The notes: generated from the letters alone by a model not told the origin. Shown: positions 49,501 through 63,322, counted from the first letter of the stretch. The stretch: DNA of 64,000 bases from Archilochus colubris (GCA_023079485.1 CM041115.1:29936826-30000825), one strand, 5' to 3'. Numbers and translations are program-made.

Positions 49501-50409
49501 GAAGCTGAGTGCCGGAATACAAGACAACAAGCCTGGAAGCATCAAACACCAAAGGAAAATGTCAAGGGTGACAGCAATGAAATGCACCAACAAGGACACT
49601 AACGGAGCATGAAAACAACAGATGCTGCTGTGGAAGAGACAGGTCTCCTCATTTGCCTCTCAGTATTATTTCTAAAGTTTTCCTTTACCCGTCCAGAGGT
49701 CCGTTTCCCTACAGCCCGTGTAGGCTGGAAGAGCTCCGCAAGAGCCTCGGGAGTATGCCCAAGCACGGCCACCTGCAGCAGCGCTCCTGCTGCCATTTGT
49801 TTCCCCCCATCACCGGACTCTAAAGATGATCTACTTCCAAGCCCCCTGCCACGGGCAGGAACACCATGAACTCGGCCAGGTTTCTCCAAGGGAACTTTCG
49901 GGCACGCATTCGCGACAAAAATAAAGAAAACCCAGTTCTACTCTCCCCCTCCCCCGCCCCGCTAACTGCAAGGCACCCCACGGCTGCCCAGCGGCGGGGT
50001 CAGCGCGGAGACCGCGGCTGCGCTGTGAGCCGGGGCTGCCTGCAACAGCGGCGCCGGCCGGAACCCCACTCACCCCTCAGGGAAACCGCCTGCCGTCCCC
50101 CCACATCCCGAGCCGCCCCCCCCGCCGAAGAGGCGTCGTAGACGTACCTGGCTGCGGCGGCGCCCCGGTCTGCCTGCGATCCTTCTGGGACTCCTTCTTG
50201 CCGCCCCCCGTCCTGGGACCGGCTCTGCCGGCGGCACCCTCCGCCTCCTCACGCTTCTTGCGCTGCTGCTGGCGCCGCTCGGCCTCCCGCAGGATGTCGA
50301 AGGGGTCCGACTCGTCGTCCAGAAGGTGGTAGAAGCGGTTGGCGACGGCGCAGCCGAAACTCTCCTGCATGACGGCAGCCACCGGGCTGCCCACCGTCCC
50401 CTTCATCAT
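27402..50409 (-). CDS. HABP4: HABP4 (Ki-1/57), intracellular hyaluronan- and RNA-binding protein, complete
   Basis: Minus-strand CDS: 50409-50148, 40282-40135, 39207-39046, 38861-38790, 37074-36991, 30405-30237, 28718-28539, 27458-27402. Phases agree throughout, giving 376 residues from the second ATG or 377 from the first (human 413). HABP4 and its paralogue SERBP1 bind RNA and idle ribosomes and associate with eEF2; HABP4 was first described as Ki-1/57 and as a hyaluronan binder. Seen here: conserved N-terminus [26 protein letters not shown]; an RG-rich box (about residues 145-165); [12 protein letters not shown]; the family core [22 protein letters not shown] (about 255-278); a second RG box (about 335-350); and the C-terminal [10 protein letters not shown] boxes are typical arginine-methylation targets. 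Several introns are 1-10 kb. It is convergent with CDC14B and divergent from ZNF367. Confidence 0.96.
28539..28718 (-). CDS. HABP4: HABP4 coding exon 7 (second RG box)
   Basis: Acceptor TTCTAG ends at 28719; donor GTAATG starts at 28538, in phase 0. It encodes [20 protein letters not shown], then [16 protein letters not shown] and SQVV. Confidence 0.94.
28719..30236 (-). other. HABP4: HABP4 intron 6
   Basis: A 1.5-kb intron with no recognised element or exon. Confidence 0.6.
30237..30405 (-). CDS. HABP4: HABP4 coding exon 6 (conserved core)
   Basis: Acceptor CCTTTAG ends at 30406; donor GTAAGC starts at 30236. It encodes [19 protein letters not shown] and [20 protein letters not shown], the best-conserved part of the SERBP1/HABP4 family. 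A 6.6-kb intron precedes it. Confidence 0.96.
30406..36990 (-). other. HABP4: HABP4 intron 5
   Basis: A 6.6-kb intron. It holds a sense-to-plus CR1 copy (about 32195-33310); the rest is AT-rich with no coding signal. Confidence 0.7.
32195..33310 (+). mobile_element. CR1 LINE copy, internally deleted
   Basis: It begins with the CR1 block around 'ttgccaagcctctctccat' and continues through reverse-transcriptase motifs [23 protein letters not shown] and DDTKLGG. Later blocks are [17 protein letters not shown] and CR1 3' ORF2 sequence up to about 33310. The central RT part is missing: the sequence jumps from the 'aaggccagaaagaggatccc' block to the VPQ region within about 60 bases. Frameshifts and stops (for example after GILA) kill the ORF, and it lacks the 3' terminal octamer repeat. 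Confidence 0.93.
36991..37074 (-). CDS. HABP4: HABP4 coding exon 5
   Basis: Acceptor TTTTAG ends at 37075; donor GTATTG starts at 36990, a weaker donor than the others. It encodes an acidic segment, [18 protein letters not shown], matching human TAPMEEP. Confidence 0.88.
38790..38861 (-). CDS. HABP4: HABP4 coding exon 4
   Basis: Acceptor TTTCTAG ends at 38862; donor GTACCG starts at 38789. It encodes [20 protein letters not shown], equivalent to the human GGCGVRTWGSGKD segment. Confidence 0.9.
39046..39207 (-). CDS. HABP4: HABP4 coding exon 3 (first RG box)
   Basis: The acceptor is an 18-T run followed by AG, ending at 39208; donor GTAAGT starts at 39045. It encodes [18 protein letters not shown], then [14 protein letters not shown]. 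The Arg-Gly repeats are RNA-binding and PRMT1-type methylation motifs in this family. Confidence 0.94.
39210..39227. repeat. Homopolymer at HABP4 exon 3 acceptor
   Basis: Eighteen A on the plus strand, which is 18 T on the HABP4 strand. It directly precedes the AG of exon 3 and acts as the polypyrimidine tract. Confidence 0.93.
40135..40282 (-). CDS. HABP4: HABP4 coding exon 2
   Basis: The acceptor is a (TG)n tract ending TAG at 40283; donor GTATGT starts at 40134. It encodes [14 protein letters not shown] and [19 protein letters not shown], matching human YREYRPYETERQADFTAE. Intron 1 upstream is 9.9 kb. Confidence 0.93.
40285..40307. repeat. (AC)n / (TG)n microsatellite at HABP4 exon 2 acceptor
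   Basis: About 11 AC units on the plus strand. On the HABP4 strand this is (GT)n running directly into TAG at the exon 2 acceptor. Confidence 0.96.
42958..43680 (-). mobile_element. CR1 LINE, 5'-truncated, with intact 3' end
   Basis: In antisense to the plus strand, ORF2 C-terminal sequence runs from about 43677 ([20 protein letters not shown]) to [16 protein letters not shown] and [17 protein letters not shown] frameshift near 43210-43240 separates this from the final GNGLK-like and [10 protein letters not shown] block. The 3' terminus at 42958-42985 shows the diagnostic ATAGAATC repeats. The copy is less diverged than the other CR1 pieces here, so probably the youngest. Confidence 0.96.
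46523..46564. repeat. Poly(A) run, 42 bases
   Basis: A pure A tract inside HABP4 intron 1, with no recognisable retro-element body attached. Confidence 0.95.
50148..50409 (-). CDS. HABP4: HABP4 coding exon 1
   Basis: Two adjacent ATGs (50409 and 50406) open the frame as MMKG; the human protein begins MKG, so 50406 is the orthologous start, but both have a purine at -3. The exon encodes MQESFGC, the acidic [18 protein letters not shown] block, then a Lys/Arg/Gly-rich stretch. Donor GTACGT starts at 50147. It ends one base into a Gly codon. Confidence 0.93.
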
Positions 50410-50800
50410 CGCCGAGCTCCGCGATGCCGGTCCCGTGGTTGCCTGTGCGCAGGGCTGAAGGACCTAGACGGAGGACCTGGAGCTGACGCCAACCCGCCTC
50501 CGACTCCGGCTCAACTCTCCCCGGACAGCCGCACCATTGCCCTTGCCCCTTCGCCGACACTCGGCAGCCAACCGAGCTCCCCAGCCCCGAGCAGCCGTGC
50601 AGCCCTGGCCAATCAGCGCCGCCAGATCCACCCACCGCCAACTCGCGCCGCCAATGCTGAATAACGGCAGGGGAAGGAGCGGTGGCCAATCCGGGCTTGA
50701 GCCTCCTCTTCGCCCCGCCCCTGGCGTGCGGCTGCAGCCAATTAGCGTGCAGTGCTGGCACGGTCAGTTACGGACCGCTGACCAATGCGGTGTGCTGCTG
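50410..50800 (-). promoter_or_regulatory. HABP4: HABP4 5' UTR and promoter (CpG island, five CCAAT boxes)
   Basis: The GC-rich block upstream of the HABP4 ATG is part of a CpG island of about 49650-51050. CCAAT occurs on the plus strand at 50609, 50651, 50686, 50738 and 50782, i.e. five ATTGG boxes reading toward HABP4, spaced 35-52 bp. An Sp1-type CGCCCCGCCC box lies at about 50711. There is no TATA box near the ATG. Such repeated inverted CCAAT boxes are typical NF-Y binding arrangements. The transcription start is not visible. Confidence 0.75.
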
Positions 50801-50910
50801 GGGCGTGTTAACGGCCTGGTTAATTAATCATGAACATGCATTATTCAACAGCCCCGCCCCTCGCCCGCCCTCGGGTCTCCTGCGCACTCTGCCCCGTGCA
50901 GCTCGGGACC

Positions 50911-50980
50911 CAGTGGGACCGCAGCCCGGGACGCAGACCCGGACACAGTGGGACCGCAGCCCGGGACGCAGACCCGGACA
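50911..50980. repeat. 35-bp perfect tandem duplication
   Basis: Two identical 35-bp GC-rich units, 50911-50945 and 50946-50980, each starting 'cagtgggaccgcag'. They lie at the outer edge of the HABP4 CpG island. Confidence 0.97.
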
Positions 50981-51049
50981 CAACCGGACTACAGCTCAGG
51001 CACCTGCACTCAGCCACGGGAGCTTGAGAAGCAGAGATCTCTGGAGGCT

Positions 51050-54032
51050 GGCAAACGCCGTGCCTGTTTATATGGATGTCTGTGTACACAGGAAGAGCTC
51101 ATATCCCGATGCCATCCTGATGCCATCATGTACGTGTCACCACTCATGCTAATGAGTTACTAATGAAAGATGCAACACACCGGGTTGGGAGTTGCAAAGG
51201 CAGCTCTGTTTCAAGTGACCAGCACACTTCCATAAACTAGGCTGCTATTCCCACAATTTCTGAATTGCCCCTTTCTTCATAAAACTGCAGTGGTGGTCAT
51301 TACACCAGCAGACCCCCGAGCACGTCCATGACACTTTCAGCAGCTTACAAATACAAATACAGCTCTACAGTGAGACGCACAGGTTTCATGCTTTAACTTG
51401 GAACAGAGATTCTCTACTGACGAAAACTACCAAACCGAGCTCCACAGCCCATCACTAAAGCATCCACAACATTAGACTGCAGAAGCCCTGTCAGCCACAG
51501 CCAGCAATGCCTGGATTGAGCTGCAAGTCCTCCTGCTTATCTCAGGTTTATCAGTAGGACCACCAGTGCAAAAGCTTCTGGATACTCAGCATGGTTTGTT
51601 CACAGGGGATAGGCAGCTGCATAGTCAAAACATCCCCTCTATCAGCTGCAGAGATAGCACTTGCAGCCTAACAACCACCCCCTCCCTCTCAGAGCGCAGA
51701 TAGCTTTGGGCACACCATTATAAAACAAAGTGTGGTACATGCTATTCCGCAACCTTGAGCCTGATCACTATGTCTCTCCTAGCTTGTACACAGACCCACT
51801 TACGCGGGGCATGCTTGTGACAGTATAAAACTAATTCCATTAGGCTGTGCCTGTTCCAGCTTAATCACAAACAGTTTAACATCAATGGAAATGACAGCAA
51901 CTTAGTTAGCGGTATCGTCTGCTCACAAACGGCTTTATGAAATTCTGGTAGTCACATTGGATCTCTTAGTCTCTGACATGCTTCAAATTAAAGTGCAGAA
52001 TTCTAACTCAGTAAGTAATATATTATCATTATCTCTGCACAGTTCTTAAATTTAAAAAAAATAGCTAGCTCTAATTAAAAAGAAACAAATATTTTTAAAG
52101 ATATTCCCATTAATATGATAAATTTTACTTGATCAACTGTACTTGCCTCTGACCAGTTGATCTATTATATAGGAAGATGAAACTATATGTATATGGAGCA
52201 AAAAGAAAGAACTGGAAAACTACTTTGTCCTGTTCCAGTCTGGAGAAATACATTACCACAGTACATCAACAAAAAAAGAGCACCAAATCTTTTGCAGGCC
52301 TTTGCAAAGCCTTTTGGTGTTGTAAAAATATAACTCATAAATTTAGAATGATGTTATTTTGTGTAAGATGCACTCTGTATATACACAAATAAAACTGTAC
52401 TCAGAAAAGCCCACTATTAGTACCAGAGATATCACTGAGCAGGGACATAACTAGGCATTGGAGGAGGCAATTAATCGAGGGTATCTCACATGAATCACCA
52501 ACTTGACAGAAAAAATGTGGAGATCTACATGGACAACTGGAACTACGGACTGCAGGAGGTGAAAAAGAAGAATCAAAATCAGGAAGATTGACTGCTGAAC
52601 CTTTCTTGGGCAGTTTGAGCTATAGAACTTGAGAAATTGTGCCCTTTAGGAGAACTTGTCTGGTTTTTATGCCATTATTATAGTAAAAATCACACCCCCA
52701 GACCTCTGCCCAAGTAAAGACCCTTCCCCTGGTGCACGCATGATAATAGAAACAGTGATGTGACTATATTATAACTGTAAATCACTAACCAATCACTGTA
52801 AGGAATGGTTGTAATTGGAAGCTTACTACCTTGATAACTTCATCTTTAAATAAATAGTGGAAAATCTTATTCAGGGTGCTTCATTTGTGGGAAAGCACCC
52901 AGCATCCAACTTTGTACAAATCTCCAATAAATAACAATGTCTCCTTCCTAAATGAAGAATCTCTGTCTGGGTTTGGGGAGCTAATTTTAAATGGTAACAG
53001 TATCACCAAAGGTGACTGCAGCGTCCATACTAGATGTCCTCAAGAAACAAGAAACAGTATATCCAGAAAGCTTCTGAGAAGTTTTAAAAACATTTTTATT
53101 TAAAATATGCTACAACCTGGAACCAAAGACTTCTATAGTTACGCTGTATATGAAAAATGGCAGTCAAAGGTGTGTCATTATTTACTGTAGAGACAATGTG
53201 CTTGCAACTTTAATAGCTATTTGAAGGTCATCATGTCTTTGGAGGGACAAATACAAGGAATTCAGAAAATTTCAGTGCAAGATTGGAGATACGGTGTTCT
53301 GGGGAGTTTTTGTTTTCACAGAGCTTCAAAAGAGTTATAAAAATAAATATAACTTTGGAATATCACAAGAGACAAAGTATCTTTTCTCTTTCTTCATCGA
53401 TGAAGATTTTACCCTCCTTATTAACCCATGTGTTGCTGCAGTTTGAGAAATATAGCATTGACCTACCTCAGAGAGTTGTTTTTTCCACTTTTTATTTCTG
53501 TGTCAGTTTATTACCCTCAGACTCCTGAATCGTGATGTCCTTAAGTTTTAATTAGACAGATGGAACACAGCTACTTTTCCCTTCTGTTTTGCTGAATACT
53601 TGCACCTTATCCTTTCATTATGTCTGTATTATGTTGTGTGTAATAAAAGGTATGCTTTGTTGGAAAAATAAGTACAATTTGATGTGACTGTAGGTTGCAT
53701 AATGTTTCATTATCTTGGTCCTTCACCTCTCAGAAATTTTTCTTGTTTCTACACAAAAAGAAATTATTAACACTTTTATATATTAAGGTAGTTGCATAGC
53801 ATTAAAATACTATCAAGCACAAACATTCAGTGTTAATTCAGCCCAGATAATAATTTTAGAACTGTTTTGACAGGAACTATTAGTTTAATACATATCATTA
53901 TGTATTGAAAAGCAGTGTATTTTAAGCCCTTTAGGCCACACGCCCTTCTCTGTGTATTCTTACTCCTCCACTAGTAGTGGCATCTGGACAGAGAGGTCAT
54001 TGTTTTTACAGTGGTTTTGGTCATTGTTATTA
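51050..54032. other. Intergenic DNA between HABP4 and ZNF367
   Basis: No gene is recognised. A possible degraded LTR at about 52638-52999 is listed separately; the remainder is plain AT-rich sequence. Confidence 0.55.
52638..52999 (+). mobile_element. Possible solo LTR remnant
   Basis: A 360-bp stretch with LTR-like order. A CCAAT (about 52789) is followed by a TTTAAATAAAT TATA-type box (about 52845), an AATAAA (about 52926), then a T-rich segment ending near GGTAACA. I could not find a target duplication or a convincing TG start, so both ends and the identity are uncertain. Confidence 0.35.
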
Positions 54033-54037
54033 CTACA
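54033..54037. repeat. Left target-site duplication of the solo LTR
   Basis: CTACA, repeated at 54825-54829 immediately after the LTR. Confidence 0.85.
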
Positions 54038-54824
54038 TGTCACGGTTTAACACTGGCCCGGCAATTAAACCGAATAACAGACGCTCTCTATTAATTACTC
54101 TCTCCTCCTTGATAGAGAAAGAAGAGAGAATAAGGGAGAGAGACTTATGGGTTGGAAACTAAACCACACAACTTTAATGAAACAGTAATGATAAATAGGA
54201 AAAATTACTACAGGAAAATGGAAACCACATTCCTCCCTCCTCTCCCCCCAGTAACTCTCATGTCACCACCGAGGCTGCAGGGCAGCCCTGGGAAAGTCCA
54301 GGCTGCACTCCTGGAGTCGGCAGCAGTCGGGAACTGAAGGCAGGAACACACAGATATGGGCTGGCACGGATCAGGACCACAGGCAGATGAACGGACGGGA
54401 TCCTTCCAGGATGCCGGGTGAGGGAAGGGAAGCAGCAAATCAGGAAATCCAGAAATCCAGAAGTCTGGCTTGACCCTTGTGATCCCTCAAATTTATACTG
54501 AGTATGACATATATGGGATGGAATACTCTATTTGGTCAATTCTGGCATCTATCTTGTCTGTTCCTCCCCAAAGGAGGGCTCTGGTGGGACCTCTTTATCC
54601 TCCTGGACAGTAAAATGTTTTCCTCAAAGCTGAGCAGTGTCCTTGGCTCTGCATACCAGTCTCTAGCAGTAATTATAAACATCAAGTGTTATCAATCCTA
54701 GAAGCACACATTGTCTGAGAAACTTGCTGTTAATTTCAGCAAGTGCAACTACTTAAAGAGACTCAGCTAAAAGCAAAAAAGTACAAGACAAAAAATCACC
54801 TTTATCCTGGCCCAAACCAGGACA
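54038..54824 (-). mobile_element. Solo LTR of an avian endogenous retrovirus
   Basis: The 787-bp element begins TGTCACGGTTTAA and ends ACCAGGACA on the plus strand, with inverted TGTC/GACA ends and the 5-bp duplication CTACA on both sides. Read on the minus strand it starts TGTCCTGGTTTGG and has a TATA box in CAGTATAAAT near 54495. An ATTAAA poly(A) signal lies near 54170, and it ends GTTAAACCGTGACA. That order (U3, R, U5) sets the minus orientation. It resembles a well-known bird LTR family whose ends I recall as TGTCCTGGTTT and TTAAACCACGACA. No gag, pol or env follows, so it is a recombined solo LTR. Confidence 0.88.
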
Positions 54825-54829
54825 CTACA
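54825..54829. repeat. Right target-site duplication of the solo LTR
   Basis: CTACA, matching 54033-54037. A 5-bp duplication is usual for ERVL-type and some other vertebrate retroviruses. Confidence 0.85.
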
Positions 54830-56272
54830 TGAAACACTACTGTTCAGAGCAGTTAAAATACCAGAAATATAATAAACTCACCTCTTCCTTTTCTATTGTG
54901 CTGCCTCCATTAATTAAAATTTATTATTTGGTATTAGAAAACAAAAACAAAATCAAAAAGCAAACCTACAAGATCCACCTAAAGAAGTTAATTTGCTGCC
55001 AAGCCTGTAAATGTCATTACAAAATTTAATGTGCAAACTGATGTGGCACAGGGTAAGCATGGACTTACCCAGTTACATGCACACCATTTCACGGTTGACA
55101 ATATCTACAATTCTATGTACTAAATCGTAATGTTAGTGGAGTTCCTCAGCAGATACGTATACTGCTTGAAGTGTCTGTCTGGTAGCTTTAGAAAGTTACA
55201 AAGTATATTCAAAGTTTGGTTTTGGGATACAACTATGTTAACAAGTTGTGGTTTGTTTTCCCCAAATAGATTTTAACATGTTCTTCTATATCAACAGTCC
55301 TTTGAAAACATAGTTCTTTTACTTTCTTTCATTGCTTATGTTTAGGGCTGAAACTTTTTAATTAGGCCCTAGATAGGCACTTGGAAACCTGGCTGCACAT
55401 CTTGGCAACAGGAGTTGCAGGCTTTAGAGTTTTCTTTCCATTTTGACCTGGCAGTAGTTGTAGAACTTCAACACTTAACACAAGGTTTGAGAAGCTGGGG
55501 AATCGTTACTTTGTGTAAGAATTTACCTAAGTAAAAACCAGGGTAGTTGTTTTCAGTTGGTTTAAAAGGATACATGTGTCAAAATGAACTGTAATTCACA
55601 AAGAAAGGGCTGCCAGTCTCTGGGTGGATGGATGCTTAGTACTACAGTCTCTATGTTGGAAGAATTGGTAGGAGTTTCCCATTACCCAGCGGGGGTGTGA
55701 GTAAGTGATCATACACTGCAAATTTACTCCCCCTTGCACTTTGTTCCTATCAGCAGTGCCGGCTGCTAACACTCTTACAAAGCAGCACTCTACACCATAC
55801 AAAATGCATTGAACAAAGGTAAAAAATCTTCACTGTTATTACAGCTCTGTGGCTTCTCTGTACTTTGCCTCAAGACCTATCTATTAATGTCAGAAGTGTT
55901 AGTTATTTATTTTGCAACCTGTAGCTAGTCAGCAAAAGTGTTATGGTGAGAAAGTGAGGCAAATTATCATGTTAATGTAAAATGCTCCTAGTTAGTTGCA
56001 AGCATAAAGGGCCCACACCTAGTGCCAAGAAATTTCCTCCTGCTACAGAACAGCAAGATCTGATGCTATGAAAAGGAGGAGCCCAACACGAAATAAAGTA
56101 TAGCTGTATCTAGTAAAGGTAAAGCTTTTTCGTTTCAAGTAACCATATTTCCAAAGGATTCAGTAAATGAGGCACAGTGGTTACTTCTGGCTTAAAAAAG
56201 TAAACATAAAACTTGTTTGAGATATTCACCAGCTAAAGGCAGACCAGCATATGTCTATCTCCATATAATTTC
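54830..56272. other. Intergenic DNA upstream of the ZNF367 CpG island
   Basis: No gene, repeat family or conserved motif is recognised. Confidence 0.55.
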
Positions 56273-56329
56273 TTGCTGCCACCAAATCTTTTACACATGA
56301 CCCACACACCTCTTACCCACACAGATCGA

Positions 56330-57353
56330 GCTAAAGCTGTAACGAACCCCAGTGGCCGTGGGAGCCTTGCACCCACGCAGGCTTACAGCCTCCCTGCGGG
56401 CAGCACTTTGGGCTTAAGAGGGCGGGGACGAGAGGAAGAGGGAGAGGGAGGACAGAGACGGGAGGACAGAGAGGGGAGGGGCTGGGCCCGGGGCTTCCGC
56501 CACCGCAGCGAACCGAGCCGAACCCAACCCCGTCACTCGGGGCTTTTACAGCTGCCACGTGACGCGCAGCGACCCATTGGCCCAGGCAGACCCGGCTATA
56601 GCCAGCCCCCCCTCCGCTCCCTCCTCCCTTCCCCGTCCCGGCGGGCCAATCGGCTTCTTCTGCCGGGCCGGGCGCCACGGCTGGGCGGGACCGGGCGGGA
56701 CCGGGCTAGGTGCCCGCGAGCCCACTCAGGTTCGAATTCCGCCGGTGAGCTGGGAGCTCGCCCAATGGGGCGGCAGAAGCGAAGCCGCGTCCCCACCGGA
56801 CCCCGCCCCCTGGGGCGGAGCCGCCGCCGTCTCTTCCCAGCGGTTGGTCGGCGGGAAGCGCCGTTGGGTGACGCTGGCGCCGGATTGGGTGATTGGTTAC
56901 GCCCAGGCGCGAAATGTAACGCGGGAAAATCTGTGGCTCGGCCTGGGCTGTGGGTGCGGAGGGGTCGTGGCGGCTCCTCCTTGGGCATCGCCGGGACCGG
57001 GATTGCCTGCGGGGCCGGCTCCGCTTCGGACAGGTGCGGGGAGGCTGCGGCTGCTCCATCTCGGCCGTTGCTATGGCCGGGGGCCGCCGCTGACTTGGCG
57101 GATCAGCTCGGGGGTGGCCGCGGAGGGGAGGGAAAGCACCGAGACCTCGCCGGGAGCTGCCGTCCCCGGCGATGAGCGGCTGACGCGGGCCACAGCGGCG
57201 GCAGGTGGCGGCGGTGGCCGCGGGACCTCTGTGCCGCTACGAACCCTCCCTCCCCCGGGCTCGGACGCGGGCTTGGACAGCGGGGCTGAGTCGCCGAGGA
57301 GAGCCCTCGCTTCCTCACCCCCCTTCTCACTCCGGAGCCCGCGGGGGTCGGCG
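56330..57353 (+). promoter_or_regulatory. ZNF367: ZNF367 promoter and 5' UTR (CpG island with E2F and CCAAT sites)
   Basis: A strongly GC- and CpG-rich region. A compact cluster holds ATTGG at 56884-56888 and 56892-56896, GGCGCGAAA at 56906-56914 and GCGGGAAA at 56921-56928. The last two match the E2F consensus (TTTSGCGC and TTTCCCGC read in reverse). Further CCAAT or ATTGG boxes lie near 56573, 56645 and 56763, and a GCGGGAAGCGC near 56851. There is no TATA box. The architecture predicts G1/S-phase expression. The transcription start is not defined, but probably lies between about 56930 and 57200. Confidence 0.78.
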
Positions 57354-61789
<4,436 letters not shown>

Positions 61790-62150
61790 ATAGCAACAGT
61801 CTGCCTGTACAAAATGTACCTCCTGGTGGTACTTAACCAGTTAGATGCTGGGCATAAGCTAAGCACCTTATTTGCTTGTCATAGGCTGCTATTCTGTAGA
61901 ATTTATGAAGAATGTCGTTGCCTCATAACATGGGGTGAGAGAATTGCACTTTTTGTAAGGTAAAAGACAGATGTAAAGTTTCTAAGTATTTTGTAAATAC
62001 AGGACTGCATAATGCAGGGTTGACAAATTTACGCATTGTAGAAAGCTAGATTTTGCAAGGTTAACTCATTTGTTTGAAGCAGTTTTCATATGAAGCACTT
62101 TCCAAACAAAGTGTTTGTGATTAGCAGAATGGTACACGTGGCCAAAGAAG

Positions 62151-62380
62151 GCTGACAAAAAGAGAAGTGTATATCTGGCTATTTAACTAAATTTATATTA
62201 AGTGGTATGTCTAAATATATAAAGCAGCAATGAAACCAATTTTTTCTAATGTCAGTATATCTTTGACTGACAAAAAGAAAAGTATATATCTGGCTATTTA
62301 ACTAAACTTATATTAAGTGGTCAGTCTGAGGATATTAAGCAGCAATGAAACCAAGGTTTTGTAATGTCAGTATATTTTTA
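62151..62380. repeat. 115-bp tandem duplication in ZNF367 3' UTR
   Basis: Two copies, 62151-62265 and 62266-62380, with scattered mismatches. Shared anchors 115 bp apart are CTGACAAAAAG (62152 and 62267) and GTCAGTATAT (62251 and 62366). Confidence 0.95.
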
Positions 62381-63212
62381 CCTAGTATCACTCAGGCAAA
62401 AGGCAAAGCTTAGTTAGCTTGTAGAGGGGAAGAAACTGTTTCATGCAGGAAACTAGGATTGTTCAGGATCTTCACTGGGACTGCTCAAGGTATGACACTT
62501 GACTTTGCTGTTTTATGTTTTCTGATTTGATTTCAGCAGAATCTCTTGGTAGCACTTGTTATTCCTAACATGTGATGTTAGGAAATTTTGCACATTGTTT
62601 GGCATATCTGAAAATGATTACTCTTGCAAAGTCTAGACAGAGGTAAACAATTGGAATATTTTTTTTCAGATACTTTTGGACCCTGTAGTGATTTGGCACT
62701 TGATTTTGTTAATAAATGGGGGACTTACAGGGTAGTATGGATTTATAGTAAACTATTCTAGATCTCCTACTAGCAAACACTAAGTTTTAAAGCATTGCTT
62801 TTATATAATTAATAGCAAATAGAAGCCTCCGTATTTTCCGTGCATAAAGCCACCTTATTGCTTTACTTCAGGATAACATGCCAGTTTTATTTTCACTAAC
62901 TGTAGCACAGCTATCAATTAAACAGTGCAGAAAAATATTCATTATACAACTAGAATATAGGCTTCCAAAGATAGTTGCAAGTGTGTTAACAGTGTGATTC
63001 CATGTATTTCTCAAATAAACAAAGTTACAGAATGCTGCCTAGTACTCAGATGTTGATATAAAATGTTAGGCGGGCTATCTTGTCATTACGTGAATGCTGT
63101 ATACTTTAAAATAGGATTGTCTCATGATGATGTTTTGCTGTATTTTGCTTTGAAGGGAACCAGAGATTCCTGATATGCTAACAAAACTTTCTTTTCAGAT
63201 TGGATGTTTTGC

Positions 63213-63322
63213 TGTGTGTTGTTTGTGTTGTGGGTTTTGTTGTTGTTGTTATTGTTGTTTGGGGTTTTTTTCTGTTTGTTTGTTTGTTTGTTGTTTTTTT
63301 CTGTTTTGTTTTTTTTTGTTGT
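63213..63322. repeat. T/G-rich simple repeat, (TTG)n and (TTTG)n
   Basis: Runs of TGT, TTG and TTTG units; the overlapping Cys/Phe/Leu-rich ORF (63175-63396) is a composition artefact. Confidence 0.9.

Larger units (their letters stand above)
40283..50147 (-). other. HABP4: HABP4 intron 1
   Basis: A 9.9-kb intron. It contains the CR1 copy at 42958-43680 and a 42-A run (46523-46564). No internal exon is recognised; the ORFs here are CR1 remnants or low complexity. Confidence 0.7.

Noticed and set aside
50249..50761. 170-codon minus-strand ORF over HABP4 exon 1
   Set aside because: Out of frame with HABP4; a by-product of GC-rich sequence.
50682..51152. 156-codon plus-strand ORF in the HABP4 upstream region
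   Set aside because: It crosses the promoter and the 35-bp tandem repeat; composition-driven, with no recognisable domain.
56273..57175. 300-codon ORF upstream of ZNF367
   Set aside because: Pro/Arg/Gly-rich composition in a CpG island with long ORFs in several frames; no domain and no splice logic.
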